A stretch of 64,000 bases of DNA from Exilibacterium tricleocarpae (GCF_007004655.1 NZ_ML660104.1:62001-126000); one strand, 5' to 3'; shown: positions 36,899 through 47,189, numbered from the stretch's first letter. The notes: generated by a model not told the origin, from the letters alone. Numbers and translations are program-made.

Positions 36899-38377
36899 TT
36901 ATACACCGTGAGTCACGCCTTTAGACTGTTGTTTGATGGCAACTACAGGCTCGGCAGTTACTAACGACACTATGGCGATAGCCGCACTCGACATAAAAAA
37001 GGCCGGAATCAGCTCATACAGTTCAAAAATTCCTCCGCTCAAATTTTTCCAAACCACCACCGTAATACCGCCCACAATAATGCCTGCCAGGGCGCCGTTG
37101 CGGTTCATGCGTCTCCAGTAGAGTGAAAAAACGATGGTTGGACCAAAGGCCGCTCCGAACCCCGCCCAGGCGTAGCTGACCATGGTCAACACTTGATTTT
37201 CAGGCTCGAGGGCAATGTAGCTTGCGACCAAGGCAATCAACACCACGGCCAGGCGTCCGACTTTCACCAGCTCCCGCTGCGATGCATTTTGGCGAAACAG
37301 CGCTCTGTAGAAGTCCTCAGCCAGTGCCGAGGAAGCAACCAGCAGTTGAGAGTCTGCCGTACTCATCACAGCTGCCAGTATTGCCGCCAGTAAAATCCCC
37401 GCCACCAACGGATTAAACAGTGCGTCAATCAACAGCATAAACGCCCTTTCACTGTCTTCCAGCGGCTCACCGAAATAAGCAATCGCGACAAACCCACATA
37501 TCAGGGAGCCCACAAGCGTTAACGTGGCCCAGGCTACCGCCACTCGCCTGGCGGCAGGTATATCTTCCTCAGACCGAATTGCCTTAAAGCGTGCCAGAAT
37601 ATGTGGTTGACCGAAGTAGCCCAAGCCCCAGCCCAAAAGGGAAAAAATCGAAATCGCGCCGATAGACTCCCCGGATGTGCCAGTCCAAAGATCAAGCAAC
37701 GCAGGATTCTTTGCAGCGACCGTCTCCTGTATAGCAGCCACCCCACCCATAGCCTCAATGGCTGCAACTGGGACAATAACTAAAGCAGCCGACATCAATA
37801 GACCTTGAACAACGTCGGTCCATGCGACGGCCAGAAAACCCCCGAAAAGTGTGTAGGACACCACTGCGATAGTTCCCACAATGACGGCCAGACGATAATC
37901 GAGTCCGAATACGGTTTCAAACAGCTTGCCGCCGGCCACCAGTCCGGAGCTGGTGTAAAATAAGAAAAAAAACAAAATTATGAGGGCAGAAATAATGCGT
38001 AAAAGGCGACTGTTATCCCGAAATCTGTTTTCGAGGTAGTCGGAAATCGTTAAACAGTCTCCCATTTTGTAGCTGTAAATGCGCAATCTGCGAGCGACCA
38101 CCCTCCAGTTTAGCCAGGTGCCGGTCAACAACCCTAAGGCGATCCAGCCGGCTTCAACACCAGCTACATAGGCATAACCGGGGAGGCCCAATAGTAGCCA
38201 GCCGCTCATATCCGAGGCCCCCGCACTCAGTGCCGAGGGCAAGGGTCCAAGGCTGCGCCCGCCGAGAATATAATCCGACATATCTTTGGTGCGGAGATAG
38301 GACCACAACCCGATAGCAAACATACCTGCCAGATACAGTGTAAACGTCAGACCAATCGCCCACTGATTTTCAACCAT
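36899..38377 (-). CDS. putP: Sodium/proline symporter
   Basis: 492 aa, twelve or thirteen membrane segments, SSS (SLC5) family. Recognisable PutP signatures are DYILGGRSLGPLPSALSAGA, SDMSGWLLLGLPG, KMGDCLTISDYLENRF, ALVIVPVAAIEAMGG, GWGLGYFGQPHILARF and VMSTADSQLLVASSA. The protein imports proline with Na+. It supplies substrate for PutA encoded at 40368. It starts 13 bp after the end of the gdh remnant, so transcription probably begins upstream of that remnant, near the conserved element at 39039. Confidence 0.93.
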   Translation of the reverse strand: MVENQWAIGLTFTLYLAGMFAIGLWSYLRTKDMSDYILGGRSLGPLPSALSAGASDMSGWLLLGLPGYAYVAGVEAGWIALGLLTGTWLNWRVVARRLRIYSYKMGDCLTISDYLENRFRDNSRLLRIISALIILFFFLFYTSSGLVAGGKLFETVFGLDYRLAVIVGTIAVVSYTLFGGFLAVAWTDVVQGLLMSAALVIVPVAAIEAMGGVAAIQETVAAKNPALLDLWTGTSGESIGAISIFSLLGWGLGYFGQPHILARFKAIRSEEDIPAARRVAVAWATLTLVGSLICGFVAIAYFGEPLEDSERAFMLLIDALFNPLVAGILLAAILAAVMSTADSQLLVASSALAEDFYRALFRQNASQRELVKVGRLAVVLIALVASYIALEPENQVLTMVSYAWAGFGAAFGPTIVFSLYWRRMNRNGALAGIIVGGITVVVWKNLSGGIFELYELIPAFFMSSAAIAIVSLVTAEPVVAIKQQSKGVTHGV

Positions 38378-38390
38378 ATATGATTACTCA

Positions 38391-38970
38391 CTAAATTTCC
38401 GCCTTGCATCCTTGAGCTTGGGGGTTGCTGATTCCCGTGTTGTTGACGCTGTCCAAGGCATCAACATGAAAGTTACCTGTCGCGCCCCATTCTGCCCAGG
38501 GGCTTGCCTTGCTGCTCTGCTGGCGCAACCAGTGAATTTCCTGAGCACTGTCCAGTTTGAAGTACACCTGAGCTGCCTGGTGTGGGGATAAACGGATAGA
38601 TGTGGCTGCTTCGACAATGCCTGGCATCTAGGAGATAGACCAGTTTTTTATCTTGAAAACTGTTCCGGTAAGTGCCAGAGTTATGCTCGACGAGGTTGTA
38701 TTTCGTATGGCCGAGAAATGTAAAATTTTCCTGCAGCAGCCATTTTAGACATGCCATTGCCTCGGCAACGTCGTCCAGTACGTCTGGTGGTGAAAGCGTA
38801 AGTTTCTCTATCAAAGTTTTGGCAATGGTCTTGATGGCTGAGGTATCGTTGGCAATGTCACTATTTGGTCTGCAGGCACCCTGGTTACACAGTTCCTTTA
38901 ATTCTGAGTAGATATTCTTGATAGCCAGTTGTTCGCTATCCGGGTTTTCCAGGGCTTGTTGGTAAAACAT
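38391..38970 (-). pseudogene. Collapsed NAD-specific glutamate dehydrogenase (large type) remnant
   Basis: Two out-of-phase frames carry different ends of the ~1600-aa NAD-glutamate dehydrogenase. 38970 to about 38640 encodes an N-terminal piece with VAEAMACLKWLLQENFTFLG, a hallmark of that family. About 38627 to 38391 encodes a C-terminal piece with SPHQAAQVYFKLDS and IHWLRQQSS, matching the family end. The ~1400 central codons are missing and the junction is frameshifted, so no enzyme can be made. The intact enzyme would convert glutamate from proline to 2-oxoglutarate, which explains its place beside putP and putA. The remnant keeps its upstream region and may now serve as a leader of the putP operon. 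Confidence 0.7.
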
Positions 38971-39335
38971 AGTACCTTCCGACTATCATGGGCGGCAGCA
39001 TACTCAGTGAAAACTATCACATGAGTTAAATGTGACGCCATAGTCCATAATGCGTATAAATGATGCCTTCGCCCACTACTGCATGAATGAAAACCAATTA
39101 TTATTTAAACGTGTAAAATAAGTTTAGGGCTCTCAGGCTACTCAAGAAAAAGCATTCGGGCTCAACTGAGATGTCTAAGTTCGTTTAGTTTATGTGGCGT
39201 ATTATGACAAATATATAGAAAAATATATCACTGTAATTGGCGAATCGCCTCGATATATAAATAAAAAAAGTGGGTTTTACAGTGAAAAATTCTGTTGCAT
39301 CAAAAGTGCCCCACCAAAGGTAACGGAAGATAGCT
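38971..39335. other. Intergenic region with conserved TAGTCC element
   Basis: There is no gene between the gdh remnant and the Lrp gene, both on the minus strand. The stretch contains the element at 39039-39060 shared with the kinase promoters. The remainder is AT-rich and likely includes the end-of-transcript region of the Lrp gene. Confidence 0.5.
39039..39060 (-). promoter_or_regulatory. Conserved TAGTCC-GCGTAT element upstream of gdh remnant/putP
   Basis: On the plus strand it reads CATAGTCCATAATGCGTATAA. Copies at 47089 and 52870 agree at most positions. It lies 69 bp upstream of the remnant start codon, a normal promoter distance. Read in gene direction it is TTATACGC...TTATGGACTATGG. 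Confidence 0.6.
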
Positions 39336-39821
39336 TTACTTCGTCAGCGACACGGGGATGACATGTGTCGACTTGACTTCCTCCATGACAACATAGGTGT
39401 GAGTTTGGCTAATGCCCTCAATGGCGGCTAATTTTCCCCCCAGAAATTTCCGGTAACCAGTCATGTCGGAAATGCGGATTTTAATGAGGTAGTCGAAGCC
39501 TCCTGCCACCATACTGCATTCAACCACCTCATCCATCTTCAACATTTTCCGGTTAAATTCGTCCAGATCGGCGGTGGTGGTGTGCTGCAACGACACCTGA
39601 ATATACGCGACAAGGTTTGAATTCAATTTTTTGGGATTCAGGTGGGCAACATACTTCTCTATATAGTCATTTTTCTCCAGTCGGCGCACGCGCTCCAGGC
39701 AGGGGGTAGGGCTCAGGTTAACGCGGCCGGCCAAATCAATATTAGAGATACGGCCCTCTCTTTGTAAGATATCCAGTATCTTGGCATCAATTCGGTCGAG
39801 TGTATCGCAGCCTTTCTTCAT
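39336..39821 (-). CDS. Lrp/AsnC-family transcriptional regulator of proline genes
   Basis: 161 aa. The N-terminal helix-turn-helix is LDRIDAKILDILQREGRISN with LAGRVNLSPTPCLERVRRLE, followed by the AsnC/RAM ligand domain with VECSMVAGGFDYLIKIRI. It is divergent from putA, across 546 bp. In proteobacteria whose PutA lacks a DNA-binding domain, an Lrp-type activator next to putA usually senses proline and turns on put genes. That role is inferred from this arrangement. Confidence 0.88.
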   Translation of the reverse strand: MKKGCDTLDRIDAKILDILQREGRISNIDLAGRVNLSPTPCLERVRRLEKNDYIEKYVAHLNPKKLNSNLVAYIQVSLQHTTTADLDEFNRKMLKMDEVVECSMVAGGFDYLIKIRISDMTGYRKFLGGKLAAIEGISQTHTYVVMEEVKSTHVIPVSLTK

Positions 39822-40367
39822 TATTATTCGCCTTTTTTATGAAATAAACGATATTGATAGCAATCGGTTTCCACGCTCGGGTAATGACTGGCTTCTGACT
39901 CTACCCTGTCGGGTTCGGAGTATTTATGTGCCAAGTTAGGGGAATAAACACTTTCGTCCATCCGTTAACAATCAAATTTGCTGGACATCTCACGCGACTT
40001 TATGCACGGACGGCCATGCTGCCGGGACACCGCTGCCAACCTGTCGACTGAATTCCGGTCGATGAAGAGGCTTCAGCACGAATTATTTATCACTATGAAA
40101 TGCTACGAATACCTTAGATTGTACCGAATAAATGCGAAATATAGAAAATAATATTTCACGCAATCCCCTACAATGCGACCTGTTGTCGGGGGAAAAATGC
40201 AGGGATTATGTGAATCCTCCAGGCAGGACGATATCATGCCTTTGGGGACCCTGCTGGGTGCCAAATACCCAACGCTCTATGCCAACCGCGCCCAGTTGGA
40301 AGGAGATCAATTTCTTGGTATTGGTCGACTTTGATGTAGAGTCCCCCTTTTTACACAAGATATCAAA
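39822..40367. other. Divergent control region between the Lrp gene and putA
   Basis: This is a long region for two promoters. It contains an AT-rich dyad GAAATAT-N8-ATATTTC (40136-40157) that resembles Lrp-type sites, about 210 bp upstream of putA. It also contains a 32-codon frame at 40236-40334 that I could not support as a gene. Nothing else is visible. Confidence 0.5.
40136..40157. promoter_or_regulatory. AT-rich dyad, candidate Lrp-family binding site
   Basis: GAAATAT and ATATTTC are perfect 7-bp arms around AGAAAATA. Length and AT-richness suit Lrp/AsnC proteins, which bind degenerate AT-rich palindromes as octamers. Location between the divergent Lrp gene and putA supports it; no experimental consensus was used. 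Confidence 0.45.
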
Positions 40368-43300
40368 GTGAATGATACCGAGTTTACTACCATGCTATTC
40401 GATGTTCTAAACCCACTAAGGAAAGAGATTCGTTGTAACAGCCATATGGCGGAAGAGCAGATGGTTGAGCAGCTGTTGCAAAACAATCCGCTGCAACCCG
40501 CAGCTCGCGAACGCGTCGAGAGTATGGCTCTGGGGTTGGTGGAGCAATGCCGCACTTCCCCTGAAAACCAGGGACTGCTAGACGCATTCCTGCAGGAATA
40601 CAGCCTATCGACGCAGGAGGGTGTAGCGCTAATGTGCCTGGCTGAGGCGTTGTTACGTGTACCCGACGGTCTAACCGCGGATCGCCTTATCGCCGAGAAG
40701 ATTCATTCGGGACATTGGTATAGTCACATTGGAAAATCCAGTAATCTGTTTGTCAATGCAGCGACCTGGGGCTTGATGTTAACGGGCCGTGTCGTTGGCA
40801 TGGATGCCGGTATCACCGAAAACCCGGCTAAGTGGTTGCGGGCACTTGTCAGTCGGCTGGGCGAGCCCGCCGTACGTTTCGGCGTCTTGCAGGCGATGAA
40901 GCTCTTAGGGCAGCAGTATGTATTGGGGCGTAATATTGTTGAGGCTATTAAGCGCGGTGCGAAAGAAAATCCCACGGGCACACGCTTTTCATTCGATATG
41001 CTGGGCGAGGGTGCCCGTACTTTTGAAGATGCGAAGAAGTACTTTGATGCTTACATGTTAGCTATTCGAGAAATTGGTCAGCGTAACGATGCCGACAATG
41101 TTTACGCCGCCAATGGTATCTCTGTCAAGCTAACCGCTCTGCACCCCCGATATGAATTCAGTCACCAGGAATCAGTTTTGGAGGAACTGGTTCCCCTGGT
41201 CGCCCGGTTAGCACGGGAAGCGAAGAAGTTTAACATCGGATTCACGATTGACGCAGAGGAGGCGGCTCGCCTGGATATTGGACTTGATGTGTTCCAGGCG
41301 TTGGCTGTCGATCCAGCACTTGAGGACTGGGACGGTCTGGGTTTTGTGCTGCAAGCCTATCAGAAAAGGGCATTGAGTGTAATTGACTGGCTTGTTGCTC
41401 TCGCCAGAGTCAGTAACCGCCGCCTGATGGTGCGGTTGGTGAAAGGCGCTTACTGGGATGCCGAGATCAAACATGCGCAAGAACTCGGCCTGGTTGATTA
41501 CCCGGTGTTTACCCGCAAGTCTCACACGGATCTCAGTTATCAGGTCTGTGCCGGTCGTCTACTGGCCGAGAAAGACACTATTTTTCCTCAGTTTGCCACC
41601 CACAACGCCTATACTGTGGCCTCGATAATTGAGTTGGCGGGTGTGGGTGGTGATTATGAATTTCAACGTTTGCACGGTATGGGCGATCTGTTGTACGGCC
41701 AACTTGGGCCAGTACAGGACAGGCAACCGCCACTGCGTGTGTATGCACCGGTGGGAAGTCACAGTGATCTGCTGCCCTATCTAGTACGTCGTTTACTGGA
41801 GAATGGTGCAAACTGCTCTTTCGTCAACCAGTTCCTCAATGCCGATGTGTCGGCCGCGAGTATTATCGGTAACGTTGAAGCTACAATTCATGCCCTACCG
41901 GGTTCCCGTCACACCGGGATACCAGTGCCGCGTGATATTTTTACCGCTTTCGGTGAGCTGCGAAAAAGTGCCCGGGGAATTGATCTCGATGACGCCCTCG
42001 CCGCCGACAAACTTTGTCAGGCGGCTGGAGAAACCAGGCGCTTTGGCTGGCGGGCCGGTCCGGTAATCAATGGACAAATGTGCACAGGCAAGCTCCAGCC
42101 ATTGAGCTGTCCGGCTGATACCAGCATCACTGTGGGGCAATACACCAACGCTACAGACCAGGATGTTGCTAATGCACTAACATCTGCCGACATGGCGCAG
42201 CCTTCCTGGCAGGCGTTGGGCCCCGATGCGCGCGCGGTGATTTTGGAACGAGCTGCCGACCTGATGGAAGAGCGTATGGCGTTACTGACCGGGTTGATCA
42301 GTTATGAGGCCGGTCGCACGCTTGATGATAGTGTTTCAGAGGTGCGCGAGGCGGTTGATTTTTGTCGGTATTATGCGTTACAGATCCGCCGTATTACCGA
42401 TCAGCCCCCCGATTCATCCAGCCTGGCCCAGGGGCGCGGTGTATTTGTGTGTATTAGCCCCTGGAATTTCCCCCTGGCTATTTTTGTTGGGCAGGTTGTC
42501 GCAGCTCTGGCTGCTGGAAATACCGTTATTGCCAAACCGGCCGAACAAACACCAATGGTGGCGGTACAGGCTGTGCTAATTATCCAAGAGGCCGGGGTGC
42601 CGGGAGATGTCCTACACCTACTTATCGGTCCTGGCTGGTATCTTGGCCCGCTATTGATGGCCGACCGGCGGGTGGCCGGTGTGGCGTTTACCGGCTCAAC
42701 TGAAACCGCGCGTCGTATTCAGGACGACCTGGTTACCAGAGGTGGTACCTTGCCGCCGTTAATTGCCGAAACCGGGGGTCAGAACACCATGCTGGTGGAC
42801 TCCACCGCGCTGCCTGAGCAAGTGGTTGACGATGTGGTGCAGTCGGCCTTTTTGAGTGCCGGACAGCGCTGCTCGGCGCTGCGTGTGCTATTGATTCAGG
42901 AAGAGGTGGCGGAGAGTGTCATCAGTATGCTCAGAGGCGCGCTGGAGACGCTGACCGTTGGTGAACCCTGGAGGCTCAGCAGTGATATCGGTCCTGTAAT
43001 CGATAAAAAGGCACTGCAGATGTTGCGTTGCCATATCGATCGTATGCACGCTGAAGCTATATTTGTCGGCAGCGCAGTCATTCCGGAGGGTTGTCCGGAA
43101 GGAAACTACATAGAGCCTCATATATTTGAAATAAACAGTATTTCCCAGTTGGAGGGTGAAGTATTTGGGCCGATTCTACACGTGATGCGTTACCGGGCCT
43201 GCGACCTCGATAATGTGTTGACTCAGATAAATGAGACAGGCTTTGGACTCACCCTTGGTATTCACAGTCGTATTAACAGCTTTGCTGACACCGTATTTTC

Positions 43301-44177
43301 TAAGACCCGTGTGGGTAATACCTACATTAACCGAAACATGGTTGGTGCTGTTGTCGGTGTCAATCCGTTCGGTGGACAGGGGCTATCGGGCACGGGTTAT
43401 AAAGCCGGCGGTCCACACTACCTTTTACGTTTCACCAACCTTTGGCGGAGTCCTCCCATTGGAGGCGTCGCTGTGAAAGCCGAGCCTTTGACAGCGGAAA
43501 GCAGGAGTGCGTTGTTGTTGGCGCAAAAAGCCCAGTGGCATTGGAATGGCCTGACGGGCGAACAACGCGCCACTAAGCTGAACAATGTCTTGACAATCAG
43601 TGGTGTAAGTGATTTGACCATCCCCTCCGTACTGTTGCGTTGTGGGGCATTGCTTGAAGAGGCCAGTGCAATGTTTACGGAAACAACTTTGTTGCCGGGA
43701 CCAACGGGTGAGCGAAACGAGCTATCTTTGCATGGTCGAGGTGTGTTTCTTATTTGTGCCAGTGAGAATAGCTTTAGTTATGCTGTGCAGCATACTATTG
43801 CCGCACTCGCTGCCGGAAATGCGGTGTTACTGGTGGCGGAAACTACTGAAGACGCGGCCTGTGTTGAGGTAATAGCAACATGGGTGCACCGCTTTTTGCC
43901 GGAGGCGCTTGTTGCGGCGATAACCACTCCATCGCAGTTTATCGCACTGGCAGGCCAAAGTGATATAGCCGGCATTGTTACAAAAAACACCCACGGCATT
44001 GCTGCTATTCTCGCCGCGCGAGCTGGGCCGATTATCCCACTGCTCACTGAGCCGGTCTCTGATGGGGTACAATCCTTAGCTCTGTTGCCTTATGCTGTGG
44101 AGAAAACCAAAACCAACAACATCGTCGCAACAGGTGGTAACGCCTTATTACTAAATTTAACGGAAACTATCGCTTAG
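40368..44177 (+). CDS. putA: Bifunctional proline dehydrogenase / glutamate-semialdehyde dehydrogenase
   Basis: 1269 aa. The proline dehydrogenase barrel is shown by RLVKGAYWDAEIKHAQELG, FATHNAYTV, FQRLHGMGDLLYGQ and YAPVGSHSDLLPYLVRRLLE. The aldehyde dehydrogenase domain has CISPWNFPLAIF, FTGSTETARRIQ and the catalytic Cys in SAGQRCSALRV. A C-terminal ~190 residues resemble a second, inactive ALDH-like fold, as in type B PutA. No N-terminal ribbon-helix-helix is present, so it is not an autorepressor. Proline is oxidised to glutamate with electrons to quinone at the membrane. The annotated start is GTG 40368 with a weak SD; ATG 40392 is an alternative. Confidence 0.94.
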   Translation: MNDTEFTTMLFDVLNPLRKEIRCNSHMAEEQMVEQLLQNNPLQPAARERVESMALGLVEQCRTSPENQGLLDAFLQEYSLSTQEGVALMCLAEALLRVPDGLTADRLIAEKIHSGHWYSHIGKSSNLFVNAATWGLMLTGRVVGMDAGITENPAKWLRALVSRLGEPAVRFGVLQAMKLLGQQYVLGRNIVEAIKRGAKENPTGTRFSFDMLGEGARTFEDAKKYFDAYMLAIREIGQRNDADNVYAANGISVKLTALHPRYEFSHQESVLEELVPLVARLAREAKKFNIGFTIDAEEAARLDIGLDVFQALAVDPALEDWDGLGFVLQAYQKRALSVIDWLVALARVSNRRLMVRLVKGAYWDAEIKHAQELGLVDYPVFTRKSHTDLSYQVCAGRLLAEKDTIFPQFATHNAYTVASIIELAGVGGDYEFQRLHGMGDLLYGQLGPVQDRQPPLRVYAPVGSHSDLLPYLVRRLLENGANCSFVNQFLNADVSAASIIGNVEATIHALPGSRHTGIPVPRDIFTAFGELRKSARGIDLDDALAADKLCQAAGETRRFGWRAGPVINGQMCTGKLQPLSCPADTSITVGQYTNATDQDVANALTSADMAQPSWQALGPDARAVILERAADLMEERMALLTGLISYEAGRTLDDSVSEVREAVDFCRYYALQIRRITDQPPDSSSLAQGRGVFVCISPWNFPLAIFVGQVVAALAAGNTVIAKPAEQTPMVAVQAVLIIQEAGVPGDVLHLLIGPGWYLGPLLMADRRVAGVAFTGSTETARRIQDDLVTRGGTLPPLIAETGGQNTMLVDSTALPEQVVDDVVQSAFLSAGQRCSALRVLLIQEEVAESVISMLRGALETLTVGEPWRLSSDIGPVIDKKALQMLRCHIDRMHAEAIFVGSAVIPEGCPEGNYIEPHIFEINSISQLEGEVFGPILHVMRYRACDLDNVLTQINETGFGLTLGIHSRINSFADTVFSKTRVGNTYINRNMVGAVVGVNPFGGQGLSGTGYKAGGPHYLLRFTNLWRSPPIGGVAVKAEPLTAESRSALLLAQKAQWHWNGLTGEQRATKLNNVLTISGVSDLTIPSVLLRCGALLEEASAMFTETTLLPGPTGERNELSLHGRGVFLICASENSFSYAVQHTIAALAAGNAVLLVAETTEDAACVEVIATWVHRFLPEALVAAITTPSQFIALAGQSDIAGIVTKNTHGIAAILAARAGPIIPLLTEPVSDGVQSLALLPYAVEKTKTNNIVATGGNALLLNLTETIA

Positions 44178-44473
44178 TGTGTTAGTAGTGCTATTTTTAA
44201 TCGTTATATGAAATCGGTACCTTGGTATGGATTGTACACTTTCAATAAATCAAGAGTCTGTGTCGATGGAGATGCCGTGTGAAAAGAACGACAGGCAGAA
44301 ATTTTCAGAGGATTGTGGTAGATCATTGGCATTGGAAAGAAACTATCCAGATGTAAGTTGCGATCAAGATCGAGAATTAGAACACGGATTTATCCTCAGC
44401 TATAATTGATCCCCGGGCCAGATTTGCCGTTTTTCACAATGAGCGGCGGTTAACCTAGGCTGGAGAATAAGTA

Positions 44474-46963
44474 TCAGTCCGCGGGAGTGCTCTGTTGGTG
44501 CTTGATCAAATTGGAGATGATCTGTTTCAGCTTATCAGGGTCAACTGGCTTATGGAGACAATCCTTACCAAACGCATAAATGGCCTCCATGCTGTCACTG
44601 CTCGTCTCGCCGGTTATGATGACCGTAGGTATTTCACGCTGCAGTTTGGCATAGAGGGTTTTGACCACTTCCACACCGGTCTTATCATCACCGAGCCAAT
44701 AATCCGCAATGATAATGTCCGGTACAATTTGCTCCTCTGTGATAGCGCATATGGCTTGCTTTGATGACCCAACTGCCAGGGCCACGCCTCCCCAGGATTC
44801 GATCAGCAGTGTCATACTGTCGCGAATGGTGATGTCATCGTCGATTATCAGCGCGACTATGTGTTGACCCAGAGGCAGATTGATTGAGCCGGCGGGTGGT
44901 GATAGTGAGTTAGAGGAATGATCGTAGGGAACTTGCAGCGAAAAAACCGCACCCTTTCCGATTTTTGAGCGTAGGTTTATCGAAATATTCAGCAAAGTGG
45001 TTAGGCGTTTGACGATAGCCAATCCCAGGCCCAGCCCGGGGTCTTGACCTTGCTCTTGAGTGCGACTCTTCAGTTGATAGAACTCTTGAAAGATATTATC
45101 GTGTTCCTCTTCGGGGATGCCTGGGCCTGTATCCCATACTTGTAGTAGCAGGTAGTATTTTCTCGTTCGACCGCACACCAAAACACCACCTTTGTTGGTG
45201 TGACGAATGGCGTTTTCTATTAAATTGGTTAAAATACATTCCAGCTTTTGCGGATCGGTAAGTACCGTACAATCTGTTCTGCGAAAAGTCAGGCGTAGCC
45301 TCTTTAGTCGCGCTGTGTAGTCATTGTCGTTTTGCAACCTTTCAAAGATTTCACTTATTGCAACATGCTGGATGTTTGCCTGCACGGTGTTGGAGTCAAG
45401 TTTTGAAATATCCAACAGCGACTTCAGCAGCGATTCCAAGGTGCGAAAGGCCGATCGACATTTGACCAGGACTTCATCCACTCCAGGTGCTTTGTCATAG
45501 AGAATGCGCAGGTAGAAACCCAACGCCTGCAAAGGTTGGCGCAAATCATGGCTGGCAGCCGCGATAAATTCAGACTTGGCCTGGTTGGCTTCTACAACCT
45601 TTGTATTACCTTCGACGAGCAGCCTATTGGCTTCGCCGAGTTCGTTCGTTGCACGGTCGAGTGCGAGGGTGCGCTCTCTTACCCGACGCTCCAGATTGAC
45701 CTTGGCTTCCGTCTGAATACATGTGTTTTCCTGCATTAGCGTTCGCATGCGATGTGCTAAGGCAAATGACAGTAGAACCGCTGCCAGGGTCGATCCAATT
45801 TGCACGCCGCGAGCAGTCAGGACGCTAGCCGGGAGTACACCGTGAATCATAAGATCGGTGCTAGTCAGACCCGCCAGCAGGCATAGCCAGGCCAACAAAA
45901 AATACCTCGCTTCGATAATGCCTTGGCGCATCGCTATAACTGTGGTCGCTATTGCCATGAAAATTGCGCCAAATGCTAAAACAGACATTGTTTGAAGAGC
46001 GAGAGGTGTTACGCCAACCGCCAGCCATATTGCACAGTGCATTAACGTCAAGAAGGAATGGTAAAACATAAGCCTGTTAAGTAACGGAAAAATCACTGCG
46101 CCACGCAGAAAATGACGGGTAAACAGAAGTACGCTGGCAATACATAAACCAACCAATAGAAAATTGACCGGGTAGTTGAGGTCGCCGTTGTCGGGCCAGA
46201 CATACTCATAGGCCAGGCCGTCTAAAACGGCCTGGAACGCCACAAAACTGGCGATACAAAAGCAGTAGTAGAGGTAACTGATGTCGAGTGCGGATAGAAA
46301 CAGTATCAGGTTATAAAGAAGCAAGGCTGCGATGGCGCCATAACATAAACCGATCCACATTTGTTTATGCGATTCACTGACTGCAAAAACTTCTGGCCGT
46401 GAGACAAAAATCGGGACCGATACTAAACCTGTAGTCTTAATCCGCAGATAAATTTTTACGGTTTCTCCTGTATTTAGATTAAGCTCGAAAGTTGGGTTCC
46501 GCACACGTATCGACCTGTTTGATATTGGCAGGGAGTCCCCTATCCGTGCATGTGTAACCTCTGAGTCAGACCTGATCACATAAGTATCTATCAGGTCTAA
46601 TAGCGGGTTCTGTACTTCCAACCACCAATGTTCCTGGTGCGGATGAGCGTTGGTAACAGACAGACGGAACCAGTAGGTCGAGGTACCTATTCCGAAGTTG
46701 GCTGCCGACTTTTCAACTCTGGTGAAAACCGGACCTGCCATAGACTTCACATCAGATAGAGTCCAACTGCCAACCTTATCTTCCAGGTATTCAATGTATC
46801 CAAGTGTGGCATAGTGATTGTGTGTTTCCGAAACAACCAATGATCCGGGTGTATCGGCGAAAGTCGAATACATAAACCCCAACACGCATAAAATAAACCA
46901 GAATGCAGTCGCCCCGCCCCGTACCATGTTGAACCCGTTAAGTGCATATTTACCTAGAGCCAT
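44474..46963 (-). CDS. Hybrid sensor histidine kinase 1 (7TMR-DISM type)
   Basis: 829 aa. A signal/anchor segment (AFWFILCVLGFMYSTFA) is followed by a periplasmic 7TMR-DISMED2-like beta domain (YWFRLSVTNAHPHQEHWWLE) and seven membrane segments. A coiled coil (VNLERRVRERTLALDRA) leads to HisKA with the phospho-His in SHDLRQPLQALG (H~472). HATPase boxes are NLIENAIRH, DTGPGIP and GLGLGLAIV. A C-terminal receiver has LIIDDD, the phospho-Asp in IADYWLG (D~754) and the Lys in CLHKPVD. The family senses extracellular carbohydrate-like or other small ligands; the ligand here is unknown. The start is uncertain (ATG 46927 is possible). It is the last of three tandem paralogs. Confidence 0.9.
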   Translation of the reverse strand: MALGKYALNGFNMVRGGATAFWFILCVLGFMYSTFADTPGSLVVSETHNHYATLGYIEYLEDKVGSWTLSDVKSMAGPVFTRVEKSAANFGIGTSTYWFRLSVTNAHPHQEHWWLEVQNPLLDLIDTYVIRSDSEVTHARIGDSLPISNRSIRVRNPTFELNLNTGETVKIYLRIKTTGLVSVPIFVSRPEVFAVSESHKQMWIGLCYGAIAALLLYNLILFLSALDISYLYYCFCIASFVAFQAVLDGLAYEYVWPDNGDLNYPVNFLLVGLCIASVLLFTRHFLRGAVIFPLLNRLMFYHSFLTLMHCAIWLAVGVTPLALQTMSVLAFGAIFMAIATTVIAMRQGIIEARYFLLAWLCLLAGLTSTDLMIHGVLPASVLTARGVQIGSTLAAVLLSFALAHRMRTLMQENTCIQTEAKVNLERRVRERTLALDRATNELGEANRLLVEGNTKVVEANQAKSEFIAAASHDLRQPLQALGFYLRILYDKAPGVDEVLVKCRSAFRTLESLLKSLLDISKLDSNTVQANIQHVAISEIFERLQNDNDYTARLKRLRLTFRRTDCTVLTDPQKLECILTNLIENAIRHTNKGGVLVCGRTRKYYLLLQVWDTGPGIPEEEHDNIFQEFYQLKSRTQEQGQDPGLGLGLAIVKRLTTLLNISINLRSKIGKGAVFSLQVPYDHSSNSLSPPAGSINLPLGQHIVALIIDDDITIRDSMTLLIESWGGVALAVGSSKQAICAITEEQIVPDIIIADYWLGDDKTGVEVVKTLYAKLQREIPTVIITGETSSDSMEAIYAFGKDCLHKPVDPDKLKQIISNLIKHQQSTPAD

Positions 46964-47088
46964 CTAGTTGAATAGGGCGGTTATCATTACTGCTGGCTCC
47001 AAATTGGAAATCTGGGTGAGGAATAGTCGCTGCAATGGGTAGCAGCAACTACTTCATGTTAAACGTATCATATAGGACTAAGAGAGGC

Positions 47089-47112
47089 CATAGTCCAAAA
47101 GGCGTATTTAAA
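47089..47112 (-). promoter_or_regulatory. Conserved TAGTCC-GCGTAT element upstream of kinase 1
   Basis: On the plus strand it reads CATAGTCC then AAAAGGCGTATTTAAA. An additional GGACTA half lies at 47075-47080, giving GGACTA-N10-TAGTCC. It lies 126 bp upstream of the kinase 1 start codon in the same relative orientation as at putP and kinase 3. Confidence 0.6.
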
Positions 47113-47189
47113 AACGCTTATATCCCCCAGGTACAGTAGTGCGCTGTTTAGCGACTCTCTCCATAATTGCAGCATGATGCCAGCGGTAT

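Noticed and set aside
40236-40334. 32-codon frame MPLGTLLGAKYPTLYANRAQ... upstream of putA
   Set aside because: An AGGA lies upstream and it could be a leader peptide, but no homology or conservation can be seen, so it is not listed as a gene.
44227-44409. 60-aa frame after putA
   Set aside because: No convincing SD, no recognisable domain, composition like non-coding DNA.
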